Positions 11,601 to 26,600 of a stretch of 64,000 bases of DNA are shown here, piece after piece; the stretch's first letter is position 1, and every line of letters begins with the position of its first letter. The stretch lies in contig OZ020485.1 of NCBI GenBank assembly GCA_963971405.1, positions 16,678,001 to 16,742,000 on the forward strand, given 5' to 3'. This stretch comes from Psococerastis gibbosa (taxonomy: Eukaryota > Arthropoda > Insecta > Psocodea > Psocidae). The notes beneath the pieces are model-generated. The model saw only the letters and a list, made by a program, of their open reading frames with translations, was not told where the DNA came from and ran no database searches. A program made the translations under genes and the position numbers.

Positions 11601-14600
11601 TTATTATTACTGACAATGTATTGTAATAAATATTAAGCCGTATACTTGCCACTCTTGTAAAGAGGCATGAGAATTGTTCAAATATTCAGTGACACAGTGC
11701 CGGATTAACCCCTGGGGGGGAGGGCGGTGGCACAAGGACACAAGGGGTGTAAATCAGAGACGGACGAGGCGGTCCCAGACCTCATAAAAGGGGGAGGCAC
11801 TTGTCAGTGGCGTAACGATAGGTTTTCGAAGGTGTGGTATAATTTGGTGCATCTGCATGTATTTTAACAAAAGTTGCTCAGGAGACAGAGGGCTGAAATA
11901 TTGAGGCTTTCCACATTTTGAGAGCAAGAATGCTTACCTACATATTACAAAGAATCAATACAATTATGACAAGGGGGGGCCGGGGATCTCCCCCGAGAGA
12001 AAATTTTTGAAAAATAGGGCTGAAATGGTGGGGTTTTACGCATTTTGAGAGCTATAGGGCTTATATATTAGAAAGAATCAATATAATTGTGAACAGGGGG
12101 GGGGGGCCGGGGGTCCCCCCCGGGAGAAAAATTTGGAAAAATAGGGCTGAAATAGTGAGGTTTTGCGCATTTTGAGTGCTGTAACACTTAGATTTTAGAG
12201 GCAAAGAATATAACTGCCTTCCAAAGGGGAGAGGGGGCAATAGCAGGTCGCTTCTCAGCCTCTGGTGCAAGTTGCAGCCTCCCCTAAAATTCATAAATCT
12301 ACCTATCAGCATCGCAGGAAAAAAAATAACACTATTTCCCGCCAATTTTAAACTTTTCATTTCTATTTTTTTTTTATATTTTAATCTAAAAATATCTCAT
12401 TCTGGGGGGAGGGGCCTGAATTTCAGGCATTTCTGGGGGGGGGGGGCGGGGGGCTGTGCCCCAAGTGCCCATGGGTTAATCCGGCACTGCAGTGACAAAA
12501 CCGTATTTCAGTTATTGCAAATAGCAATACTGAACCGTCCTTTAAAATGCACACTGGCTAATACCATTAAGTATTCATAAGGCGATTAAAATTCTGCTCC
12601 AGTATCTGATTCGGCCGATAGTTGTTATTGAATGTAAGATTGGCGTACTCTGCCATGTTAAGGAAGTAGCCCATCCGTCCAGCCGCTTTGCGAGTGTTTT
12701 TTTAATTAATTGCCATATTTAAACATTGAACTGAAATGGAAGGGAACGTGGTTTGGGCGCTGCCGTGCCCGTTAACTTCATTGTACGAAGTGACGTAAGG
12801 TTAAACACCTGGCTCTATATTTAATCTCAGCAAAAAAATATTTATTTATTTATTTATCTCAATATATTTATAACGTCATTCAATCTAGTATACGCTGCAA
12901 ATATTTCGGGAGGAGGGGGGGGGGGTGTGCCGGACCCCCCTCTGGCTTCGGCCTTGCACATTACTATTATTAGAAGGACCTTTTTTGTGAGCGTAGGCAT
13001 AATTGTTGTGGACCATTGAACCATTGCCAATGCTGACTCATGAATTTTTCGGCCATTATTTGGATTGTTTCCGTATGAATTTTTGGCCGTTGGAGAAACT
13101 GGTATACGCCCACAACCTACCCCGGTTGAAACCGATAATATTATTGACAAGCTGAGACTTGCTTACCATTGTAACAATGAAAAAAATGTGCCAAAAATGT
13201 ACCAGACGTACGCACAACTTAAGGCAGAGATGTGAAAACCTTTTAAAGAACCGGTCCGAGTTTACTCGAACATGCCTTCCAATTTATAATGTAGTAGATA
13301 GACATAATGAGTAATTTCATTGCAAATAATTTCCCTATGGTTAAATTTCGGATCCCTCGGGGTTATATTAAAAACCCCTTAAAACTGCATCACATATTTT
13401 GGAACGAACAGACCAAGAGATTGTAACGGTAGTAACAATGACAAGGCACGCAATGTATTGGAGCGTGAATTTTCCATAATTGCTTCAAAAAATTATTTTT
13501 TGCCCAGAACCAAATATTTTTTTGGGAAAACAACCTGTTTGGTTTTGTTACTCTATTGAACACCTAAAACACATCTGAAGGTAGACATCATCGATAGAAA
13601 GGTTCCGCAGAAAAATTATTTTTTAGTCATTTTTCATGAAAATTGAGTTATTTTTATTTTTTTTACCCCCAGAAGCAAACTATCAAGGAGCAAGCAAGCG
13701 ACCCACCCCATTTTGTTGACATTAATAACGACTACAATATATGTGAATTTAAACGAAATCGCTGGAGCCGTTTTTGAGAAATAATTTTTTTATACGTTTT
13801 ATGGGAGCTTTTTGAGAATTAAACCCTCCAAAATTAAGTTAGACCCAGTGAAAAAAAAATGGTTCCGAGGTATGATGTTTTTGAACCTACTTGCCATATT
13901 TCATCAAAATCGGCTGAGTAGTTAGCCCGAAAATCGATGAACGGACAGACAGAACGACAGACTGACATTTCGTAAAAACCACTTTTTTTGGTTCCTGGAT
14001 CCTCAAAACGTGTAAATCCGTTGAAATCTCGGAATCGAAAATTTCGACCATCACAAAGCTTTCGTTACACTACGTACAAATTGGAAAGCAACAAATCTTT
14101 TCGAAGTATTTACGTACCTATACTTCCCCGTTAAATGCAGCTGGGAAAATGGTCTGATTAAACATTAATAAGAAATCCAAACTTTCGTTATAAATTTTCA
14201 TATCTTCACTGGAAATATTACGGTATCTATTACATTAAAAAACGATGAAGTCATTATCCTAATTTTATTCAATAGTACTATAATAATATAATAGTATTAG
14301 TTCAGTTGGTTAATATAGTTTCCGTTCTGAGAAAGCTTCTATTTTTTATGAATTATTAATTTGACCATTTTCATACTTTGCGACTTCGGAGTTAATTATT
14401 GTCGTCAAAAAGACTCTTGCTCTGCCGTCATTTGTTTACAAAATATCTCTGTCGCAAATCTTACCCAAGTTCGAGCATGGGTAATACTATGTAAAATAAA
14501 CTAAGCACTTTACACATACTTACAGTATCTTCAGACTCCATTGTCCATTTAATGAACGCTATATTCCACTTTTTTGGATGGACAACCTCTTAACTGTCTC

Positions 14601-17600
14601 AAAGAGATAAAAGCAAAGAGCTTTCTTCTAATGGACTTTTACACCATATCAAATGGGTTTGCTTTCTTTTCCATCGGATTGGAAAAGGGTTTGGAAAATG
14701 TATGTGTGTTAGTGGGTTACCCCGTCTATATGGCTCGCCCGCTTGGCGCCCCCATGCGTCTTTTGATCTTCTGCTAAATTTGGCACCCCTCCAATGTTAA
14801 TGCAGCCTGCCTGCCGAGACCTAATCAATTCTGCATGCGATTTCCAGGATGACATACAGTACACTATTTGAATACCTGCAGCATGTAGTTTCGATTTAAA
14901 TTAAGATCCAATCATATGCCTACACAGGGACGGATCCAGCCCGGGGGGGGGGGCACCTCCACCCCCTCCTGCATCTGTTCATGTGCCTACGCGTAGGCTG
15001 GAATAGTCTAATTGGTAGAGAACTTGTAAAACGGACCGTCGAGGTTTGAGGCTCGAGGCTCGGCATGAAAGGAGACATTTTGCGCCTGGGTCCACCCAGC
15101 TCTTCACCGGTGGAAAAACGCGACTGCCTGGAAAGATGCTGACCACAGCATCCAAAATAGAGCTGTGGTTAAGGGAGTGGATTTTTGTACAATAGTAGTT
15201 AGTAGAGAAATGTTTCAGGTCGGGTATGTACCAAAGAGACTGCAGTAGCTGTAATAGCATTTATATGAGCCAGACCGGAAGGTACTTTTAGGATAGGATT
15301 AAAGAACTTACAAGGGGCATAGGCAAGCCTGAAACTACTTCCGCACTGGCCCAACACACAAACATGTCAGGCCATCTTTGTAATTTTTATCATTTTGAAA
15401 TTTTACACCTGGGTGAGATCAGAAGCCAACACATTCTTTCTTATTTTGGGGTATATTTTTGCGTATGCTGTTAAGTCTGGCGGCCTATTGTGCCCCTTAG
15501 CTGATAATTACTTGTACTTGTACTTTTTTTTTTTTTCCTTCGTGGGGCCTACTCCTTTGAGTTCCTATAAGCGTCGACCTAGAAGGTCTTTTGCTTCCAC
15601 GTTTGCCGTCTAAGCCCATCTTATAACACCAGTCTTTTTGATAAATTCTAGTGTTTTTGTGATGGGATTAGATCGGATGGTTTCCTCTTCAGACCTAGGG
15701 TGGCCAAGAGTTTGGTATCGAGTTTGTCCCAGCGCTTCACATTCAAAGAGAATGTGTTCAGCTGTTTCTTCTTCAACTTCACACAGTCTGCATCTACTGT
15801 CGTTTTTCACGCCAACCCTATGCATGTGTTTGTTGAAGTGGCCGTGGCCCGTAAGCGTGCCAACCACCCTTCTAGCTTGCTCTCTACTTAAAGAGAGAAG
15901 CTGATCGGTGAGCTTTTTACTAGAACCCGGAATAACCTTCTTAGCAAATCTGCTTTCCGGGACTTTCTTCCATTCCTCTGCAGTTTTTCTCTGCACCCAT
16001 TTTTGTACAGAAGTACGGGCCTGGCAATAAGCCATCCCGTACTTAGGTTCTGCACCAATGAATGGCGTTTCTGCACCTTTTCGAGCCAGCTCGTCGGCTC
16101 TTTCATTCCCATCAAAGTTCGAGTGCGCCGGGACCCAAATCAGCGAGACTGAGTTTTCCCGACACACCTTTATTAGGAGGTTGATGCAGTGCCACACCAT
16201 TTTTGATGTGATCTTTATAGCCTCCACAGCCTTAATCGCTGCCTGCGACTCTGTATAGATAATAATGTTTGTTTTACTTTGTTACTTTAATACCTTTTTT
16301 CATAATGAAGGGCTAAAAGGAAGAATTCTACTCTTTTTGAGTGCGACACCCGGTGGAGAGAAAACACCTTAAGACGTGCCCTGCTCGAGTCAATAGCAGA
16401 GGTTCACCGGAACATGTGTTGGATTGGCCTGCTAGAAAAGGCGGAAGCCTAATACTATGGTACAAACAACTCGCTAGAGGTAATAGAAATATATATCAAT
16501 ATATAAAATGTAACACGGTATATAAAATATAATATTAAAAAGCTATGAAGGGAAATACGGTATGTTCTTAACGATGTAACGTTTAGGCGGGTATTCCACA
16601 TACGTCAATCGTCAATGAAAGATTGAAAAATGACGTAACAATGACGTAAATTGACGTGGTAGCAGAATTTTTAGTATGTCTTTAATGTCTGCTAAAACGT
16701 CATTTTTCAATTTTTCATGGACGATTGACGTATATGGAATTCCCGCCTAAAGAGAAGATTACCACTAGTGGAGCTGCCCACCAATTTTGCAATGCCACCA
16801 ACATAAATATCCGAAACCATTATTTTTACTTGTCAATGTATGTACAGGTATAGTAGCGTTGTCTGTATGTCTGTAGCCTGACGATGGCTTAGTGTTGAAA
16901 CCGTTCGCTTTAAATATATTTTAGTACCGGTAATACTTGACAAAGTTATTTGATTTTATACACTAAAACAGAGACCTCAGATTTCTGGAACATAATCCTT
17001 CCATACAAGGGGGTAGTAAAGTAAACTGAGACAACTAGGCATACAATACGGTTGAGGTTTGTAGTATCGGTGACCGGGAGTTGTGGGGTGTCAGGTTACT
17101 TAAGGGAGACCCTCGTATAAATGAGGGTGGACTTTTTTATATCCATCGTACCTTGCTACTACAAAGTCCCTGTGCAACCCCTTGTGCACGCCTCAACCCT
17201 CTTGTTTCGTTCTTTTACCTCCAGGGCTCGCCTGCTTAAGCACCGTAAACTGTTTCCGGCGTTACGTCTTTTTTGTGAATGAGAAGGTGCTTGAAAATTT
17301 TACTGGGTCTTACCGGATATTGCACTGACGTAGCCAAGGCCGTGCCCAGGGGGGGGGGTGGTCCAAGGGGTCTGGACCCCCTCCGAAATAGAAGGGCTGT
17401 ACACTGAATAGAATGGACTTTCATTCATAAAATACGTTTAAAAAAATTTGGCACAATTGGGCACAGCCTTGTACGTAGCCATTGGCATAGTTTGTAAAAA
17501 AAAACTTCTTGATGGAAATATTGACTCGCGGCGTCCTGCAAGCCGAGCAATTTGAACGCTGTGCACCCTATATTTGGAGGGTTTAGAAAAAAACTGGGCT

Positions 17601-20600
17601 TGGCGGGATTCGAACCTACGCCTATTCGTAGCGTCGCGTCGTCTGACTGTGAAAAGGACAGTCGAGGTTCGAGGCATGTACATATATTAGTATAATACAT
17701 AAATGTTATATGGATAACACTGTGAGGAGTTTTTTTTTTATAAATACTGTACATGTGCGCTTTTCCAAGGGAGTGCCCCCCCCCCCCTTGGATTCGCTAC
17801 CAAATACATATCTGCATATGTTACAATATAATCAAGTCCAAGGAAAAACATTTATAATTGAAAAAACTGAAAGTGCACCGTTACTTTATTTTTGCAAGAA
17901 TACCTATGCGAAGCAAATATGGCACATTTTAAAGCTGACAAATGTAAAATACAGTGAAAATTATAAATCAGAGGTAAAAAAAAATGTCGTTCATAATAAA
18001 CACTGCTACTAAAAAAGGCAATTTCGCATTTAAAAAAAATGAATATTCAACATGTAATCAGTAGTCTCGTTATTTCTTTCTCTATAATAATTTCATTTAA
18101 ATCCAAACCACCGCAATTTGTTGAGTAGGCAAAACAAACGTAGATTGGACAAAATGGGACTGCATATTTTTAAAACTGAAAGAACACCGCAGAAATGCCT
18201 GCGGTTATAATGCGCCAAAACTTTTAGACGTCTTTTAAAGAAATATGGCATGACAACTCATGGAGGACTGGTAGAGCATCCTATTTCTGGGAGTAACTAC
18301 AGTTCTATATATCAGAGTTGGGACATTCGCCACGCACCAAAAATATATAACTGAATTTCTGTGGCCAGCCATAGTAAAAACGTTCCAGGTGGCCACAGTA
18401 TTCAAAAAGTAATTTGGCGCGTTGAAATGTCCCAGCGCTCCTAGGCTATATAGAATTCTGAACGTAACAGTCTGATTTTCAATTTCAATTTAATTTAAGC
18501 TATCTATTAATAAATACTAACCTACCATTATTATTATTATTATTTTATCCTTCTTGCTTCTTACTAATAACTTATTTTCTGTGATTTTCATATGATTTAA
18601 CATTGAAATAGTTAGTGTAGATTTAAATATTGTTATATATTGTCATATGTACTGTATGTGGTATATTTAAATATTGTTTGTAGCCTATTAAAAACTGTTT
18701 AGGGGCCCATTACGGGCCTAGCCTAACGGGCCCCATATGTTTATTAATGTATTACGAAGGAAATTTTTTTAAATACATTTACTTTACTTTACTTTACCTT
18801 ACTTTAATTGTAAGAGTGGAGAATTTCGTTGTTAGCAGTGACTAGATCGTGCCGACAATCATGGCAAATAGGGCAATAGTCAAGAAATAGGATCTTTTAC
18901 TAGTCCTCAGGTCTTTACCTTCACTTGGTTGTCGTGCCACGACGTGTTCTTTATAAATGAAAAATTGCTTTTACGTTTTAGTCAAAAATGAACGGGGGAG
19001 TAGGCGTGTTTATTACAGCCCATACGTAACCCAGTACAGGGGAGGGGGTGTGTGTTTATGATACATAAACGGCATATTCCTCCATAAATAACTATCTCAA
19101 GAATTGAAGTCGCGGGGCTTGCCATAAAAACCTACAGAGAAATAATTTACAACCGCATAAACAGTGAGAATAGCGTCTTATGAAACCAATACGTAATGGT
19201 AAGTTTTTGGGGGAAATCCACCGTTTTTGGGGGGCCCGAAACCGATATTTCAATATCTCTACTAGGCTAGCTAAATAGTAAATAGGATAAATTTATTATA
19301 TTATTATTATATTTATATATACCATATATATATATTTATAAATATTATATTAATATTATTATTATGATTATTATATAATTAATTAATACATTGCTTTATT
19401 ACTATAGTTTATTATAACTTTTGGCCGGTATAGGTTGAACTAAAGGATTCATAGCCTACCTGTTTGTTAATTGCCAAAATTACATACAAAAAAAATTTCA
19501 ATAATGACTGAAAATCCATGGGGTCGCTGACATTGGATAGTAGGTAAGTTGTAAGTTGGACTAAGTGCATAAACGTCCTTTGTCAGGACATTACCTGAGG
19601 TTACTCTCCAGGCCTATCACTCACTTGTAATGAACTTTATAAATTATGGCATATTGGCCTGGGGAGGGACCTCCGTAGGAAACATGGACGCTGTACTCAG
19701 GTTCCAAAAGAGGGGAGTCATATGCTACAAATTGGGACCTGTTGTCGCTCTCACTTCAAAACATTAAAAATCATGACAGTCCCAAGTCTTCACACATATA
19801 AATGTATTTTAAATAATTATCATAAAGCACGAGATGTGGGGGAAATTTAAAGAACCGGTCCGAGTTTACTCGAACATGCTTTCCAATTTATCAATTAGTA
19901 GGGAGAGAAAATGAATAATTTCATGGTAAATAATTTTCCTATGGTTAAATTTTGGATATCTCGGGGGGGGGGGGGGGTGTCCACCTGACGTCACTGGAGG
20001 TGAGGTAGCCTCAATATATTTAAAACACATTACAGCACTGTAATAATGGCAGGGCAGGCAATGCATCATTTCAGCGTGAAGTTTCTATCATTTTTTCAAA
20101 AAAAAAAATTTTTGCACAAAAGCAAATAGGTTTTTGGGAAAGCAAACTGTCCGGTTTCGTTACTCAACTTAACACCTAAAACATGCCTGAAGGTAGAAAT
20201 CATCAATAGAAAAGTTTCGCAGAAAAATTATTTTTTAGTCATTTTTCATGAAAATTGAGTTATTTTTATTTTTTTACCCCCAGAAGCAAACTATCAAGGT
20301 GTAAGCGACCCCCCGCATTTTATCAACATTAATAACGACTAGAATATATGTGAATTTAAAAGAAATCGTTGGAGCCGTTTTTGAGAAATAATTTGTTTTG
20401 ACGTTTTTTTGGAGTTTAAAGGTTAAAACCCCCCCAAATTGAGTTAGCCCCAAATAAAAAAAAAAGTTTCCCGAGGTATGATTTTTGTGAACCTACATGC
20501 CAAATTTCACTCAAATCCACCGAGTAGTTTGCCCGGAAATCGACGAACAGACAGACCGACAGACCGATAGACAGACATTTTGTAAAAAACACTTTTTTGG

Positions 20601-23600
20601 GTTCCTGGGACCCCAAAACGTGTAAATCCGTTGAAATCTCGGAATCGAAAATCTCGACCATCACAAAGCTTTCCTTATACTACGCATAAATTGGAAAGCA
20701 ACAAAATGGGGACACCCACACCTCCAACACGGGGCAAAGGGGGGACCTTGTAAGGCCAGCGCCACACACAGCCAAATGTGAGCGACTGGATCCTATACTT
20801 CAAGGTTTCGCCTTCTATATAAAACTCCCGATTCAACTGAGAGCGGCGACAAATACGACTACTTACTTCCCTAAATAGCTTAGAGACCATCTCTTAGAGA
20901 AAGCTTTCTACACTGTCACTGAGGCACTAGCACAATGATAATGACAGAACTACCTGATTTTGACGATATTTTGACGATTTTACTTTATACTTTCTTCTCG
21001 ACTACTTGTTGATTACTTGTTGTATAATTTAACAGAAGAATATATTTATTTATTATTTATTTATTTACCTATCAAAATGTACTTTTATAACGCAATTACA
21101 AAGACTTTCACGGTCCGAGTTACTTCATGGAGCAATAGAATCCATGATGATAGGCCGTGGAGCGTACCGTCCTTCCAAACGTTTTGTCAATATCTGCAAT
21201 CAACATCTCCAGTACTGCTGCGTAAAATTGTAAAATTTTATTTCGGAGGCTTTGCAGCAAAGTCCGGATTCTACTCAATGATCGCTCCCTCCCAGTGGCG
21301 TATATATATTTATTAATTTTTTTTTTGGGGGGGGGGGGGCAGATTGCCTCTATCAATCAATTTCTTGCCATGGGAGAGGCCTCAGATGACGTTGAATTCT
21401 ACCAACCAAACCGCTTGCCGCTCACTGTTGAAACCCCAACATCTATTATTTTAAAATACTAAGATATGCATTACAACCACTCAAATCAGTTAATTTCGTT
21501 TTACATTTTCCCATTTCGGAGGGGGGGGGGGGCTTACACTCTACCTCTGCGGGGGGCGTTCACTTGTCTATAAACAGGATTATACTGTATACTGTAGTAA
21601 TTCCAGTCGATTGTTATACCTAGAAATATATGGCCCATATGTGTTAGTACATTATACGATAAACGCCAATTAGCAAATTTTATAACTGATTCGGGTCTTT
21701 CCCACTTACCTATCGTAATATTATTGTAATGCAGCTTAATTCCTATGAATTAAATGAATAATTATTATTTTATGAACTCAACTCAATTGAACAGTCAGTT
21801 CTCAGAATGGACTAATTGGCTTTTTGGTTTCCTACCTTTATCTTTTTGTTTTTTTTCTTTATCGTTTGTTAAGTGAAAGGTTAATCGCGTACAAACACTT
21901 TAATGAATGTATCCGATTAACCTCTTCAATCGCCTCACTAGGTAACCTAATAAGTACTTGTGTCGAGTTGCGACTCCGATCGCAAGCTGTCTAGAGACTC
22001 GCACAAGTACAAGCGCGCTACCACCTTGCCACCGAAGTCGCACCTAGAGCACTCAACTCTACGTATGGTAAGTAATAAGGGCCGGTACACACGGACTATA
22101 CTAGCAGTCGCAATTTGCCGACGTATTTTCCGTTGTAGCACTAGCATAGGATTTCTTGGCAAGTTCGGAAGCTGACTCCACGAAAAAGCGAAAAAGGTGG
22201 TTTTCCCCTATACGCCAGATCATAGATATCTTCTGAAGTAGACTCTGTAGGTGTGCACCAACCAATTACCAAGCCCTATTTCTGAAATCGGAAAGACGTC
22301 GCAATTGCGACAATCATCCGTGTGTGGTCTAATGGATACATCATGACATGTAGAGTAGTGGTGCGGACTCTGACTTTCACTCGAAAGGTTGTTGGTTCGA
22401 GTCCCACTCTACCTACATTTTCTGGCCATGCTTCGGAGGGCATATGTTAAACAGGTGGTCCCGGCTCTTCCTAGATGAGTGTAAAAGAGGGCTTTATAGC
22501 CCTAACTCCGCTAGGTTGGCTTAGTAATAGAACAAAAAAGTCCTTATTTATTTATTTATTTATATAACCGCATAGAATCTAATTCTTGTTCAAGTCAGTT
22601 TTTTGGTTTCAAATCCACTTGAAATGTCACTTGATATTTCATTTTTAAATGAAAATTGGACCTCTTTTCATCGCGTAATTTTAACCCCTGCTCGCTTCCA
22701 TTCATATGGGAATAAATTTTCACGATTTTGTTTTTGCAGGAAGAGGTATGGGGATAATAAGGTAATTATGTGATGTCAACTTGTCAAAGTGAACAATCTG
22801 ACTTCTGACACTGTGCACACTACCAAGTTTGCTGCAGTTTTAAACAGGCTCTCCGTTGGAAACGACTATTCTAATTCTTTATTTGTACCATAAAGTACTT
22901 ATTCGATTTGTCTATACGGGTCAGGGGTCACTAAACTTGAGAATAAAGTCTTCTTTATCTTGTCGTGATCTACCACTATCACCTTCAACGAGATTATTTA
23001 ATTAAATTAAAATGGAAGAAAATTAAAAAAAAAAGTAATAGAAGCTTTAAAACCTATTAAATATAGTCAACATTTAAACAAATTAGTTTTGAATACGAAA
23101 ATTTGAATAAGAAATGTAGTCAAAATTGAATGCCGCCATACTACCTATCATATGTATGTAACCCAGAAATATGTCGAAATAAGCTTTGGGAAACTCTTGG
23201 AGTGTACAGGATATGCCTTATATATTCTGGATTTCATAACTTAGAGTTAGAGCATTTTGGGGTGTCTTATTCTAACGCATAGTAAAAGAGAAAACGCTCT
23301 CGCTATCTCACAGTCCGCCGTTTAATTAAAGACGTGACACTTACATTAAACACATAAGCTTACCGTCCTTAAGAAAAAACTACCTTGTTTTCGCCTCCAA
23401 AATGTCCATTAATGATGTCAATGGTGGAGACAAGATATTTATTCATCAATCTGTTTAACACTGTCTCTCTTAGCATACAAAGAATTAGTAGGCTATATTA
23501 TTATACCCACACACAAAATGATATTCTTCTTGATCTTCTTGTTCTTCTTGTTCTCTTTCTTCTTGCTCTTCTTGTATTTCTTCGTCTTCTGGCTATACAA

Positions 23601-26600
23601 CCCTTGATGAGCTTTGGCCTGCTCGACTCCTCCAGTCATCCCGGTTTTGTACACCATCTATACGGACTCCCAAATCGCGGAGGTAAGTTTCTAAAAAGTT
23701 AAGGCACTTAAACCTAGTCCAATATCTTGAGCCTGAGCCCTGAGTGATTGTTAGACAGAGACGGGGTTATTATATTGCCTATGGGTTAGACTATGCTGCT
23801 TCCCTCGGACTGAGTTATGAAATTCAGACTATATATATTTTCTTGAATGGGACATTCGTTATAGTATATATATATATATATAACAGCATATAAATAAAGT
23901 AATCTATAACGTTATCGGTGGCAAATAAGAATCTGCGCTAATCTATTCGATAATAAAACCTTGGTCAGAGTCGCTCTAAGCAGACCATAAACTCAATCCC
24001 TCGAATCAGTAATATTAGGAGACGCATCCAAAGAAAAATGGGTTTAGTGATATAGAAAAATTTTCTATAGGGTGGGCAAGGCGAGACATGAAAGGGGAGG
24101 GGAAATATGTGGTTGGGGGGGGGGGGGGGGGTTGACAGTTCAGCAGCAGCATCGAATAAATCCCGCCAACGAGACCACAGATTAATTTTTTTTTCTCGCG
24201 GTTTCAGCAAATTTTCCTCAGTAAAGCGTGAAAATCGAAGCTGCAGTTATTAATTATGAAATATGTCGCCCTCAATCACAAAAACTTTCCGTCAGGTCAC
24301 CACTCTATCTTCGACAAAGTGCTGCTGTTGATGAAATAAATAGAACGGTTCTGATCGATATTAGTTTGATAAAAGGTCTTCAAAGTAGCGTGAGAGTTTC
24401 TGAGTAATCCCAAATCTTCACCTCCTCGTAGTGAAGATGGAGTCGCGTAACGGTGACTGTACAGTTAGGGTTTGAGCCGAGATAAGCGAAAAACACAGTA
24501 TTTTCTGTGCTGGGCACTCTTTTGTCTTGGGTTGGGGAACTGGCTCCGAAGGTGGAGGAACTCAATGAAGAGTCAGCGGCATAAGGATGCAGAAGGCAAC
24601 GGGAAATCACTGCATTTCAATACTCTAGTATGATCATCATGACTACCATTGCCATGATGATCGCCAATCTTCGACAGAAGTTAAGAAGATTAACTGTAAA
24701 ATATATTAGCACATACCCCGCGATCCTATTATTTTGTTTTTCATTCCAATTTCAGAGGAAATACCGATCTTAGTGCCATAAATATCATAACGTAGATGAA
24801 ATGTTCCTCTACATTTTGATTTATAGTATATGGCCATCACTAACACCGATTGGCCACTGCTTCATCACGTAACTCCGGCCGTGAAAGTCTTAGCAATTAT
24901 TACGGTTGGCCACTGTTTTGGAACTCCGTCAACTTGACAACCTAAGTGGCCGTCATTTTTAACAAATTTAGTTCAACTGTGGCCGAATGGGGTGTCTAGT
25001 GACGACCACATAAAAATGCGGAGCAACATTTTTTCTACTTTATGTCATTTTATTTATAGCCCTTCAATCAATATTTTCTTTGAAATTATACACCCGTAAG
25101 GGTGCGATTTTCAGCAATTCCACAACTTCCATCAAATGTAGAGGAGCATTTCATCTTATTCATGTCATCTCATTGATCATTGGTGCTATCAATATTTCTT
25201 GAGCATTTTTTCCCCCCAGATAGGCCTACCTAGTGATGTGGATAAAAAGAAAACATAATCACCAACAATTTAAAACATAGACTACAGAGAGTTACGCTAT
25301 TAAATAGAATGCAGCTGACGTAAAAAACAAAGAGTCCGGTATATTGGGAAGCCATAGTAAATCCCCCCTTAATCGCGTCCTTTTTCCCAACGCGGGACAA
25401 AAACAGCCTCTCGAAACAAAGCTCTGTAAAGGAGAATATTATCCCAGGCAAAAAACTATACTACAATAGCAAATGACCGGATTTAACCGTAAAACAAATA
25501 CTGTATACATGTTAGTCTGCAGGAGTATGACGGAAATCATAGACATTGAGTGTTTAGAACACTGACAATCACGGTTGGAACCAAACTTCACGTTTGCTAT
25601 TGGTACGTAACAGTACAATATCACTTCTGTAGATATAGGCCTAGACGCTTATGGGCTATCATTCACATCCGTGTGCAGTGATAAAACTCATACAGTGCAT
25701 CTTCCTCAGGCTCTAAATTATCAATTAGGCTAAAACATAATCTCTCGAAGAGCTTTGTATGGACCTAGGTCCACTGATAGCAGTGGTCCATTGGTTCCTT
25801 GCCCAATTTCAAGGACCCCATCGGTTTTTCGGACATAATTTACATTGTTTCCGTATGAATTTTTAACCATTGGCAAACTGACAATCTTTGATCGCGTGAG
25901 TAGGATATGGATATGATGTGGCCCCAGAAATTAAAAAATATATCGAGACAATGGGAGTCCCATTTCTCCTGTAAAAAACTCAATGCAGTCTTTTACAATT
26001 GAGATAAATTCACAAGTCTACGCATTCAACGTCAGTGGCGGAAAAACAAGAGAAATAGGCTGAAATATTTAATCAAAACCGGCCCAATATTAGAATTTGG
26101 CAACACAATAGCTGACGAAAATTATTTTTGTTGCCATCAGCACCACAGCATTGTTATGGTGAAGTTTGTTTTACCCTGTTGCAGTGTAATTTCTAATTGT
26201 AATTACTCCAAAAATTGAGCCTTTTGGCTATTTTTGGTTGTATTTGACTGCGCCGAGGTGATACTGTAGGGAGAGACAGTTATTATACAGTACATTACTA
26301 TATGCTATTGGCGTTAGAAACGGAATTATTAGCTATTACTCATTAATAACCTACTCGTATGGGCGGATTCTAGAATGCGACCGATAAAATTCTAATAGAC
26401 AATACTGTTCACATATGTTACGTACAGTGCTGAATTAACCACGAGGCCCATGAGGCCCAGGCCTCAGGGCCCCCACACAAAACCGTTAAAAGGACTTCCA
26501 CAATAGACGCAAGCAAAAAAAATCAAAACTATTTCCTGTCATTTGTTATAGCTCCAATTATGCGAAAAAACGCGACAAGTCTGAACTAGCCAACATACAA

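Noticed and set aside
15638..16258. Plus-strand open frames opposite the LINE remnant
   Set aside because: They are antisense shadows of the RNase H coding remnant on the minus strand.
17600..17690. Functional tRNA gene on the minus strand
   Set aside because: Only a B box fits; no cloverleaf could be drawn.
22346..22410. Functional tRNA gene
   Set aside because: The B box is good, but the acceptor and anticodon stems do not fold, and the segment continues into a repeated SINE body.
23965..24210. 81-codon minus-strand frame next to the G-run at 24115
   Set aside because: The frame is held open by the poly-G tract, and no protein family is recognisable.
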